Virus record (IMG/VR): IMGVR_UViG_3300020283_000013 | Span: 1 to 33,904 of that record | Source of the DNA: a virus | Length of the DNA stretch: 33,904 nucleotides | Strand: one strand, 5' to 3' | Part shown: one piece after another, positions 1-6,769 of the stretch | Numbering within the stretch: position 1 is the first letter of the stretch | Layout of the letters: the number at the start of each line of letters is the position of its first letter | The notes under the pieces: generated by a model | What the model was told of the DNA's origin: nothing | Database searches by the model: none | What the model saw: the letters and a program-made list of their open reading frames with translations, nothing else | Translations under genes and position numbers: made by a program

Positions 1-356
1 TTTGCCACACTCGCTTTCGCTGTTGCGACATCCTTAAAACCAAGTCCATGAATAGTTCCTTTAGGATCTTCATCAGTGTATAAATCAGAATGTTTTTTTG
101 ACTTTGCAGGTTGCCCTTTTTTACGGGCAATACGAGGATTGGATTCCTCAGTCATTTTCTTCTTTTTACCCGCACAATGTGCTTTCTGACTAAAACCTTT
201 TGGGTTGTTACAATCAATAGACTTTTTATACTTTGCAGACCATCCTTCCTTTACAAGAAAACCATCCTCACGGACAGTATACCCTTCAGGAATAGGTTTA
301 CACTTCTTATCAGTGTTGCAATAGTATTGTCCCTTCTTACAGGAAGTCTTCGCCAT
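1..356 (-). CDS. Cys/Lys-rich hypothetical protein, 3' end cut by window edge
   Basis: This reading frame starts at the ATG at 354-356 and stays open to the window edge (118 codons visible), 8 bases after the gp16 stop. The N-terminal part has spaced cysteines (C6, C13, C19, C49, C61) with the stretches CNTDKKCKPIPEGY and SIDCNNPKGF...HCAG, followed by a Lys-rich linker (KKKK near residue 64). A second part begins around residue 92 (YTDEDPKGTIHGLGFKDVAT). The cysteine spacing could suit a small metal-binding or disulfide-stabilised module, but this is inference. From memory, similar Cys/Lys-rich small proteins recur in T4-like cyanophages; I cannot assign a function. T4 has gene 17 (large terminase) directly after 16, so this gene is an insertion between small terminase and whatever follows off the left edge. 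The frame on the opposite strand here is a shadow. Confidence 0.72.
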   Translation of the reverse strand, partial: MAKTSCKKGQYYCNTDKKCKPIPEGYTVREDGFLVKEGWSAKYKKSIDCNNPKGFSQKAHCAGKKKKMTEESNPRIARKKGQPAKSKKHSDLYTDEDPKGTIHGLGFKDVATAKASVA

Positions 357-364
357 TATACAGA

Positions 365-790
365 CTATTCAGAGCTATTATTATTTAGCAATCCGTCTTT
401 TAACATCTTTGAGAGTTCACTTGTAGAACCAACAAAGAGTGCGTTGTTTGTAACTGTGCCTTGTTTCTTTGGATTATCCTCTTCTATGTCTTTAACTTTT
501 TTATGTAAATCTGCTAACTTATCTGTTGTATCTGCAACACTTTTTATTAATTGTCCAGCAACCTCATATGCTCTTGGACTTGCTGTTTCCCCTGCAACTT
601 CCATAATACCATTGATCGCTTCTTGACCTTTCTCTATAAGTGAATATAAATTACCTCTTGTATAATCATAATCTTTTTTAACTTCATCAACCTTGGTTAC
701 TTCATTTTTTTCTTGTTTTACAATTGCATCCACCTCAACACTACCATCAGTGTTGAAAGTATCATTTAATGAATCGTAACCTTTTTTCAT
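365..790 (-). CDS. 16: Small terminase subunit (T4 gp16-like)
   Basis: The small terminase recognises phage DNA and regulates the gp17 packaging motor at the portal. The 141-aa product matches T4 gp16 (164 aa) over its core when compared by eye: the DYDYTRGN segment corresponds to DYGVVRRN in T4, SPRAYEVAGQLI to SPRHMEVFATLM, KLADLHKKVKDI to ILKLHKDMKDI, and NALFVGSTSELSKML to NATVFMGSPTDLMDEI. The central helical region (roughly residues 42-102) fits the coiled-coil oligomerisation core of the family, and both ends are polar and probably flexible. The start overlaps the upstream stop as ATGA, preceded by an AAGGGTG Shine-Dalgarno. Its place after gp13-gp14-gp15 repeats the T4 order 13-14-15-16. 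Large terminase is not in the window and is expected to the left. Confidence 0.88.
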   Translation of the reverse strand: MKKGYDSLNDTFNTDGSVEVDAIVKQEKNEVTKVDEVKKDYDYTRGNLYSLIEKGQEAINGIMEVAGETASPRAYEVAGQLIKSVADTTDKLADLHKKVKDIEEDNPKKQGTVTNNALFVGSTSELSKMLKDGLLNNNSSE

Positions 791-1368
791 TTTTTATCAC
801 CCTTCTTATATAATTTATTTAATCTGTCCTGTGCATCTTTTATTCTTTTATTTTTTGCAATTATGGTTTTCATTTTTCTAGTCACTATGGGTATTTTATA
901 ATAGTCTAAATCTGGGTCATTACGTTTTTTAGCTTTCATATATTGCATAAGATCACTCTCACCTTCAGGATTAAAATGTGTTTTTTCATATTCGGGAGTT
1001 TTAATACCTTTATTACTTACTCCTCTTGCACTTTTATGCTTTGGTAATCTAAAATTATCAGGATGTGGTTTTATACCAGTTCCTTTTGGTTTTCCAATCG
1101 AGGTTGCACCAGTTATACCCTTAATTGGTTCAGGAGTTGGTTTAATATATCCTTGCCTTACATTTCTTAAATATGCCTTTCTTCGTATAATATCACTTTT
1201 TGGAAATGGTCCTGTACTTACCGTTTTTAAAGCGTTAGGAATTTCTCTTGGTAGTTGATTTGCTTTTCTCAAACTATCTTTAAACAATGATTTTACAACT
1301 TTACTATTGAAAACAGCTTTAGCAATTTTTAATTTACCTTCAGATATAAATTCCTTGTAAGTTTTCAT
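787..1368 (-). CDS. Basic putative internal head protein with capsid-targeting leader
   Basis: The 193-aa protein is strongly basic: I count 48 Lys/Arg against 18 Asp/Glu. It begins MKTYKEFISEGK, nearly identical to the capsid-targeting leader of T4 internal proteins (MKTYQEFIAEA in IPIII). In T4 that leader directs proteins into the prohead and is then removed by protease gp21 after an [IL]-x-E motif. Here I-S-E|G (residues 8-11) fits the cleavage rule. The inference is that the protein is packed in the capsid with the DNA, and possibly injected. The rest has no domain I recognise: Pro/Gly/Lys-rich middle and Lys-rich C-terminus. T4 has no gene between 15 and 16. The start overlaps the gp15 stop by one base (TAATG), with an AGGGG ribosome binding site. 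Alternatively it is a head or neck protein that merely shares the leader. Confidence 0.75.
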   Translation of the reverse strand: MKTYKEFISEGKLKIAKAVFNSKVVKSLFKDSLRKANQLPREIPNALKTVSTGPFPKSDIIRRKAYLRNVRQGYIKPTPEPIKGITGATSIGKPKGTGIKPHPDNFRLPKHKSARGVSNKGIKTPEYEKTHFNPEGESDLMQYMKAKKRNDPDLDYYKIPIVTRKMKTIIAKNKRIKDAQDRLNKLYKKGDKK

Positions 1369-2219
1369 TATATATCTACCCCTCTATTTGGTGCAAACTC
1401 TTTTCCGTCACCAAAGAATGTGCTTGTTTCTGTAAATCCAAAATCATCACCTGGTTCAATAAATGGTGTATCATCAGTATCTATAACACCATCATCGTTA
1501 TAATCTTGTTTTGGTTTAGGTACAACAGTGTATCTCTGCTCTCTTTTTGCAGTTCTTGTATTTGTATCTGAGTAGTAATCCAACTGAACTTTTTTGATAA
1601 GTCCGTCTGGAGTTCTTGCAATGTGATTAAAGAAGAATGTTTTTGCTGTAAATGAAAGTGTATAAATTAGTGCTCTTCTTGTTGCAAAATCACCTTCATA
1701 ATCATCTTGTTGTGCGATGTTTTGAAGAACCATTGGAATATCTCTTTTTTCTCCGATTGATTTTACTAAGTCAATCGATATATTAAAACCTGGTTGAAAA
1801 AACGGTAGTATTTGCTCTAGTATTTGTAATCCATCATCTTGTAATTTTACTAAAATGTTTAAATCAAAACCAAGATTATATGGAACAGGCATGAATACCT
1901 TTTTCATTTTATCACCATCATCACTATCCAATGCCTTGAATGTTTGTGTAATACCTGCTTTTCTTGTAGAGTCATAGGAGATATTTGTAATCTCAAAAGA
2001 CATTCTTGGTAGTGTGATTTGAGTCGCTTTATTTAATTCTGCTTGCTGCGTAATTCTTGCTAAAAACTTTTGTCTTGGTCCATATGCAATTGGAACTTTA
2101 ATATCAGATATAACATTTCCAGCACCATCATCGTGACGAACATGAATATCATTAAACAGTGTGCCAAATGCAATAACTGTCTTTCTTATAATTTCGTGAT
2201 AAAAATAATTGCCTAACAT
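1368..2219 (-). CDS. 15: Tail sheath stabiliser / tail completion protein gp15
   Basis: gp15 forms the ring that caps the tail tube and sheath and joins the tail to the neck. The 283-aa product is close to T4 gp15 in length (272 aa) and aligns by eye. It starts MLGNYFYHEIIRK, versus MFGYFYNSSFRR in T4. LQILEQILPFFQPGFNISI (residues 131-149) matches FQIVEQILPYFQPHFNTTM. GEKRDIPMVLQNIA is followed by the conserved RRALIYTLSF, where T4 has RRRIEWSLTF. The C-terminal tail carries a 12-residue EF-hand-like loop (D239-D250, DYNDDGVIDTDD) that I do not see in T4 gp15. The gene overlaps both neighbours by one base (TAATG), so it is probably translationally coupled between gp14 and the internal-protein candidate. 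Confidence 0.9.
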   Translation of the reverse strand: MLGNYFYHEIIRKTVIAFGTLFNDIHVRHDDGAGNVISDIKVPIAYGPRQKFLARITQQAELNKATQITLPRMSFEITNISYDSTRKAGITQTFKALDSDDGDKMKKVFMPVPYNLGFDLNILVKLQDDGLQILEQILPFFQPGFNISIDLVKSIGEKRDIPMVLQNIAQQDDYEGDFATRRALIYTLSFTAKTFFFNHIARTPDGLIKKVQLDYYSDTNTRTAKREQRYTVVPKPKQDYNDDGVIDTDDTPFIEPGDDFGFTETSTFFGDGKEFAPNRGVDI

Positions 2220-3628
2220 TAGAAACTACCAAATGGATTTGACTCAGTGAAGTCAATGATTAAATCTGCTTCTGATTCAAATATGTCGCCTTCATTATAT
2301 TTATCGTCTGTGTCATCATCGAAATTAGATACGCTGAATAGAGCACCTGATGTAAGACCCTTGATATCTTCACCAGCAAAGAATCCTGTAGTTGTTGTTC
2401 CAATACCGACATTACCTACTTCAAGAATTCCCGTATCAGCATCCCAACTCTTAACTCTTGCCTGTGTTCCAGAACGCATACCTTGAACTATCTCATTGAA
2501 GAAATAAGTACCAATGCCACTGATTGTCTCTGGATCAGCGATTGTAATTGTTGGAGATCCTGTGTATGCTGCACCAGGATTAGATACAAATATTGAATTT
2601 ACTTGATTGAATCCGTTACCAGCATCACCTATCGATGCAATACCAACAGCTCTATCAGAAGCTATACCAGCATTTGGAATTGGAATAGTCACTATGGGAG
2701 CAGTACCGAATCCGATACCATTATCAGTCATAGTAAATCTTATTATACCATTTGATGTAGTGTTAATAGAGCAAGTTGCTGCTGCCCCAGTTCCACCACC
2801 ACCTGATATTGTAATCGTTGGTGGTGTAGTATAGTTTGCACCAGCATTAGTCAACAATATTTTATCTATTGATGTGACATTTGCTATTGAAGTTGTAAAT
2901 GCTACAGCAGTTGCATTATCACCCGTCGATCCGCTAGGTGATGTGCTTATTGAAACAACAGGAGTTCCTGTAAATCCTGAGCCATCATTATTCAAGAATA
3001 TTTCACGAATATATCCAGTTCCAAGTACTGGTGTTGTGGTTGCTGTTCTACCAACACCAACTAATTGAAGGGTTGCAATATAACCCACATCATCAACTTG
3101 TGTATCAATTGCATCGATTGAAGTATCAATGACCTCATCTTCATATTCAAATAATTCACATTTAAGTTTATAAACATAATTACTTCCTAACTGATAGAAA
3201 GGTTCCTCATGTTCTACAAACTTTATTTCAAACAATCTTTGACCTAAAGGAAAAAATACTAAATCACCTTCACGAGGACGAGAAGATAATTCAATATCAT
3301 CATCTGCATCCATAAATGGTGCGATAAATTCTTCAAATCTTTCTTTTGAGATGGTAAGAGTTACTTCATCTCTTAAACTCATACCAAATTTTGTTAATAC
3401 ATCTCCAGCACCTGCATATCCATCATAAGTATCAACATATGCTTCAAGAGAAAAATTATCATCAAATTTTGATGCTGTGACTTCTTCTATAATTGTTGAT
3501 TGATTAACAAACTTTCTAGGTATAAAAGTTATTTCAACACCATAAATTTTAAGATGTTCGTTAATTAAACTCTGGACTAATCTTTGTTCTCCTCTCGAAC
3601 CTTGTAGAAAATGTGGATTTAATGCCAT
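2219..3628 (-). CDS. 14: Neck protein gp14 with large beta-repeat extension
   Basis: gp14 forms, with gp13, the neck that closes the head after packaging and accepts the tail. Residues about 20-165 align by eye with T4 gp14: [14 protein letters not shown] matches [34 protein letters not shown] matches [36 protein letters not shown] matches EGDLIYFPMDNSLFEI, and EPFYQLGSN matches DPFYQLGQN. The T4 protein is 256 aa and this one is 469. The extra C-terminal part (from about residue 190) is Gly/Thr/Ile-rich with four degenerate repeats of about 45 residues, each built around an N-x-G-x-x-[YF]-x-x-x-P-x-[VI]-[ST]-I core, then a VGIGTTTT segment (407-414) and an acidic tail. No cysteine-rich or transmembrane segment is seen. 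It is spaced 6 bases after the gp13 stop. Confidence 0.9.
   Translation of the reverse strand: [469 protein letters not shown]
2531..3010 (-). repeat. Four degenerate protein-level beta repeats in gp14
   Basis: These are protein-level repeats inside gp14, at residues about 207-247, 252-297, 298-340 and 343-366. The cores are [45 protein letters not shown] and [15 protein letters not shown]. Spacing is about 45 residues except the shorter last unit. The same core pattern recurs in gp8, DUF4815 and gp7 in this window. The DNA is too diverged for recent duplication, so the repeats are old or are kept by structure. They are probably small beta modules on the particle surface. Confidence 0.7.
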
Positions 3629-3634
3629 TATTCA

Positions 3635-4474
3635 TCACCCAATGAAGTCTAAAGGAGGTGTCTCATAGTCCATCATCATCCTTGACCTGAGTTCCTCTAA
3701 CTCTCTGACTCCATCATCATATATCTCCCTACCATTTAATTCTATTCCACCAGGTAATTTAGTTCCTCTAAACTTGATTAAGTTCATACCCCACTGTTTT
3801 TTCATTAATGCAACGAAATATCTTTTTACAAATGGATCATTATATACCTGATTATATTCTTCAGGGTCAAGTGCACGAAAACAATCAATTACAATAAAAT
3901 CATCCTTTTGTTGTGCTCCCCAATCAATATCTAAGTATAATCTATCCTGTCTCTGATTAAATCTTATTTGTTTATCAGTTGTAAGTAAAAAATCAATGTC
4001 CTCAAGATATGTTTTAGTCATTGCATATTGCAATAAATTAACAGAATTAAAATAATATAAGTCGTTTAAAAATAATTGATACTTTATACTAAACATTCCA
4101 CCAGAAATAGAACTTGTATCAAACTTGAATATTCTGTTTATACCAACCACATGATCGGGAACTGCTATAAAGTTAGATGTCTCATAAAAATTACTTGATA
4201 CGGTTCCTGCAGTATTCGTTGATATGCCTGTCGTAGTTACTATACCAACACCATCAGTTCCTTTTGCTGAACCTCGATCAATATCTTCTTGTGTTATCTT
4301 ATATTTCAAATACATTCTCTCAATGCCATTGTAATGACGCTCTTGATATAATTGAAGAGTGTCATCAAGTGCATCGTGTATCTGGTCAGTATCAAGGTTT
4401 ATCTCCAATACAGGATAACCCAGTTTACGTAAACCGAAGTTTATAAGTTGTCCTCTACTGTTTGGTGCTGCCAT
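3635..4474 (-). CDS. 13: Neck protein gp13
   Basis: gp13 is the neck component that, with gp14, completes the DNA-filled head and connects portal to tail. The 279-aa product (T4 gp13 is 309 aa) shares the family's N-terminal pattern by eye: GQLINFGLRKLGYPVLEINL and TDQIHDALDDTLQLYQERHY correspond to LKDVILRRLGAPIINVELT and [20 protein letters not shown] in T4. A Gly/Thr-rich loop around residues 70-97 (TDGVGIVTTTGISTNTAGTV) looks inserted and resembles sequence in gp7 and gp14. The C-terminal half has aromatic and charged stretches (FVKRYFVALMKKQWGMNL; YETPPLDFIG at the end). The start lies inside the end of the upstream 64-aa gene (20-base overlap) with a GGAG Shine-Dalgarno at proper spacing, so coupling is likely. 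Confidence 0.88.
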   Translation of the reverse strand: MAAPNSRGQLINFGLRKLGYPVLEINLDTDQIHDALDDTLQLYQERHYNGIERMYLKYKITQEDIDRGSAKGTDGVGIVTTTGISTNTAGTVSSNFYETSNFIAVPDHVVGINRIFKFDTSSISGGMFSIKYQLFLNDLYYFNSVNLLQYAMTKTYLEDIDFLLTTDKQIRFNQRQDRLYLDIDWGAQQKDDFIVIDCFRALDPEEYNQVYNDPFVKRYFVALMKKQWGMNLIKFRGTKLPGGIELNGREIYDDGVRELEELRSRMMMDYETPPLDFIG

Positions 4475-4649
4475 TACTCTCCGTGAGATTTGCGATTTCC
4501 TCTAAAAGTTCATGCTTTTCCTTTTCATAATCATTTTTTAGAGTTTGGAGTTTTGCCTCCAAAAGAACGTTTTGATTTAATGCTGCTGCTAGTTTTGTAT
4601 GATATAAGTTCACTAATACATTAACATCTACTTCACTGTTTTGTTGCAT
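4455..4649 (-). CDS. Small coiled-coil protein in the wac (fibritin) slot
   Basis: The 64-aa protein is mostly alpha-helical by composition. From about residue 10 to 55 it is Leu/Glu/Lys-rich with heptad-like leucines (LVNLYHTKLAAALNQNVLLE, then LQTLKNDYEKEKHELLEEI), which predicts a coiled coil. I do not recognise a family. It is the last gene before gp13, where T4 has wac (fibritin, a coiled-coil trimer on the neck), but it is far shorter than fibritin and no sequence link is visible, so the comparison is positional only. It abuts the upstream 547-aa gene, whose last codons supply its GGAGGA ribosome binding site 9 bases before ATG. It overlaps gp13 by 20 bases. Confidence 0.75.
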   Translation of the reverse strand: MQQNSEVDVNVLVNLYHTKLAAALNQNVLLEAKLQTLKNDYEKEKHELLEEIANLTESNGSTKQ

Positions 4650-6293
4650 TTAGAAAGTTCCTCCATCTAGGGTTGAAGTCCAATGTGGTTTGTTTATATA
4701 GACGTTGGTAGCAGCACCTGGTACAGATGCTAGGTTTGCAATTGCACCACTCTGACCCTCTCTTCTTAGATTATTAGTTGTATTAAATGTTCCCTCTACA
4801 CCTATCAAATTAACAGAATTACTACCTGTTACTGCTGATTCAACCACACCAAAAGCACCTGTGGTATCTTGTTTAACAATATCACCAACTGAAACTGTTA
4901 TAGCAGCACTTAATGAACTCAACGTAACTTTTGTAATCGCAGTTAATACTTGTTTTGAAGTAATGACTGGTGTTTGTGGATTATTTGTAGATCTCTGTAG
5001 ACCAGTATCATCAAACCAAACAACACCACCAGAATTAAAGTCACCTGACTGATAGTAGATACCTTTAATATCTAAGAAACCTCTTGTTCCAGTTACAACA
5101 CTAGCCGATATAGTTGCATCAGGAACATAAGTCCATCTACGACTATTATCACCGTGTGTACCGTGATTGCCTGTTCCAGCACTGCTGGAGGCGATTGAAC
5201 TGTCATCTAGTCCAAAGAAACCATCAGTTGAATTTGCGGTTCCTATACCAGTATTATAAGTAAATCCAAGTCCACGGTCAGTATTAGTATCAGTGGCATG
5301 TACGACTGTTATTTCAGTCTGTGTGCTGATTCCTGCAATCGCTGTTCCTTGGAAAGTAAGAGTCTTAGTTCCAGTATTGACATTAGTAACAGTTGTTATA
5401 CCACTCGCAGAGAAACTTGGGTGTAAAAGTGTATCATCAACTGAGATACCTGTTACTTGATCGACTACGACCTGTGTTGCACCCGATGCCATTGTTGACA
5501 TCACAGTTCTTGTACTTGTAGTGTCACCAACCATCATGATTGGGTCATTAACAGTAGTCTGAGTTGAGTTAACTGTAGTTGTTGTTCCATCAACTTGTAA
5601 GTTACCTTTGATGATAACATCACCTTCATTACTTAATCCATCTGGATATGGGTCAATGAATATTTTGTTATCAGCACCAGCTAATGAAGCAATAATATTA
5701 TTTTGAATTCTAATATTTCCAAGTTTAGAGTTTCCACCTGAAACTATTAAATCTCCATCAACATTGACTTTACTGCTAGTAAATCTTACATTTGCTCCAG
5801 CAAATTTTAATTCATCAGTTCCATCCTCATCATACTCTATAGTTGCATCAGCGGTTGCTGTTCCATCTGCACCTCCACCAAATCCAAGTTTAGTATCATC
5901 GGGAACCATCACCTCACCAGAACCATTTGGATTGAATATTACATCTCCATTATTATTAGTCGAAGATAATGTATTTCCGTCTAAAGTTAAATTATCTACA
6001 TTCCATATGTCTATTTTTCTATCACTATCAAGAATTGCTACTAATCCACCATCTGTATTTCTTGTATTTGTTTGACCTGCTAATTTACCAGGTTCATGTT
6101 CCATCATTGATGTGTAATAATGTCCTGCTATCGGATTGACATTAGCACCATCATCTCCTAAAAATACCCTGTCTTTATATTGATTAACACCGCCAAACTG
6201 ACCTATACCAGTTACGTATGCCATCTCACCCCAATTCAAACTCGCTGGTTTGGCTGTACCAGATGAACGTTTGATTCTAATTATACTAGCCAT
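4650..6293 (-). CDS. Fibre-like virion structural protein
   Basis: The 547-aa protein occupies the place of T4 short tail fibre or fibritin genes (between 8-10 and 13). The N-terminus (IIRIKRSSGTAKPASLNWGE, then MAYVTGIGQ) resembles the short beta N-terminal module of many phage fibre-type proteins that display 'RIKRS...LGELA' sequences. The middle has Asn/Asp/Gly/Thr-rich beta repeats such as NLTLDGNTLSSTNNNGDVIF (101-120) and NLQVDGTTTTVNSTQTTVND (231-250), the latter typical of marine phage fibre-like proteins. There are few charged helices and no signal peptide. It ends ...LDGGTF. The start has a strong GGAGGA site lying in the end of the 76-aa gene. A role in adsorption or as a particle-surface fibre is inferred from composition and position, not from a catalytic motif. 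Confidence 0.75.
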   Translation of the reverse strand: MASIIRIKRSSGTAKPASLNWGEMAYVTGIGQFGGVNQYKDRVFLGDDGANVNPIAGHYYTSMMEHEPGKLAGQTNTRNTDGGLVAILDSDRKIDIWNVDNLTLDGNTLSSTNNNGDVIFNPNGSGEVMVPDDTKLGFGGGADGTATADATIEYDEDGTDELKFAGANVRFTSSKVNVDGDLIVSGGNSKLGNIRIQNNIIASLAGADNKIFIDPYPDGLSNEGDVIIKGNLQVDGTTTTVNSTQTTVNDPIMMVGDTTSTRTVMSTMASGATQVVVDQVTGISVDDTLLHPSFSASGITTVTNVNTGTKTLTFQGTAIAGISTQTEITVVHATDTNTDRGLGFTYNTGIGTANSTDGFFGLDDSSIASSSAGTGNHGTHGDNSRRWTYVPDATISASVVTGTRGFLDIKGIYYQSGDFNSGGVVWFDDTGLQRSTNNPQTPVITSKQVLTAITKVTLSSLSAAITVSVGDIVKQDTTGAFGVVESAVTGSNSVNLIGVEGTFNTTNNLRREGQSGAIANLASVPGAATNVYINKPHWTSTLDGGTF

Positions 6294-6294
6294 T

Positions 6295-6525
6295 TCAGAA
6301 ATTTCCTCCGTTGATGTCTAAATTCTGTGCTGCACCTGGAGTCAACTCCAATGTTGCGTCAAATTTTTTCGTAACTCCATTAAAAACTAGAACCATACCG
6401 TCTTGTAAGGTTCCAGAAATATTCACATCACTTAATTCTGTTAATGAGAGAGTTTGAGCACCTGCCAGAGATGAGATCACCTTTGTGGCATTTTGCTGTC
6501 CTACTCTGACTTTTATATTTGCCAT
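6295..6525 (-). CDS. Small structural-type protein (76 aa)
   Basis: The 76-aa product is short, mostly beta by composition, and has the segment LSLTELSDVNISGTLQDGMV followed by LVFNGVTKKFDATLELT. This 'LSDVNIS...DGMVLVFNG...KF.AT' wording is common in phage fibre-type proteins and small accessory virion proteins. It ends NLDINGGNF, similar to the end of the next gene (LDGGTF). It is the first gene after the late promoter at 6554-6561 and is followed after one spare base by the 547-aa gene, so it probably belongs to the same structural unit. Function is unknown. A fibre tip, connector or small structural subunit is possible. Confidence 0.72.
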   Translation of the reverse strand: MANIKVRVGQQNATKVISSLAGAQTLSLTELSDVNISGTLQDGMVLVFNGVTKKFDATLELTPGAAQNLDINGGNF

Positions 6526-6553
6526 CTAAGTTTAGCAATTCAGATCTAAAAAG

Positions 6554-6561
6554 TATTTATA
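6554..6561 (-). promoter_or_regulatory. T4-type late promoter before the 76-aa gene
   Basis: The minus strand reads TATAAATA here, an exact match to the T4 late promoter consensus recognised by the gp55 sigma factor. It is in the 40-base gap between the stop of the 67-aa gene (6566) and the start of the 76-aa gene (6525), leaving 28 bases to the ATG. It would drive the fibre-like genes and the neck cluster. Confidence 0.8.
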
Positions 6562-6565
6562 TTTA

Positions 6566-6769
6566 CTATGACGTTATCTTTGAAGATAGATCATGTAAAA
6601 GAGATTTTAGTGTTTCAATCTCATTTTTCATACTATCAAGTTCTGCTTTTTTATTAGAATTAAACCTACGGTTAGCGATATAATTTTCGTAACCTATTTT
6701 ATCAGTATTAATAATCGCATTTGTATTTTCATCACGGTATAAATTACCGAAACCTTCTACTGGTATCAT
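6566..6769 (-). CDS. Small coiled-coil hypothetical protein (VEGFGNLYRD type)
   Basis: The 67-aa protein has an N-terminal motif VEGFGNLYRDENTNAIINTD (4-23) followed by a basic segment (NRRFNSNKKAELD) and a C-terminal amphipathic helix with leucine spacing (MKNEIETLKSLLHDL). From memory, small proteins with a '[VG]xxNLYRDxxxxAIINxD' N-terminus plus coiled coil occur in several places in T4-like marine phage genomes, so this looks like a small recurring family. Its role is not known to me. Its start overlaps the 2487-aa stop by 4 bases (ATGA), which suggests coupled translation with that structural gene. It ends just before a late promoter. Confidence 0.75.
   Translation of the reverse strand: MIPVEGFGNLYRDENTNAIINTDKIGYENYIANRRFNSNKKAELDSMKNEIETLKSLLHDLSSKITS

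Noticed and set aside
111-626. Plus-strand frame of 171 codons
   Set aside because: It spans two well-supported minus-strand genes (the Cys-rich gene and gp16), with Phe/Leu/Ser-rich composition expected of an antisense shadow.
4455-4649. 64-aa coiled-coil gene as fibritin (wac)
   Set aside because: It only matches in position and coiled-coil nature. It is far too short and lacks the foldon-like C-terminus.
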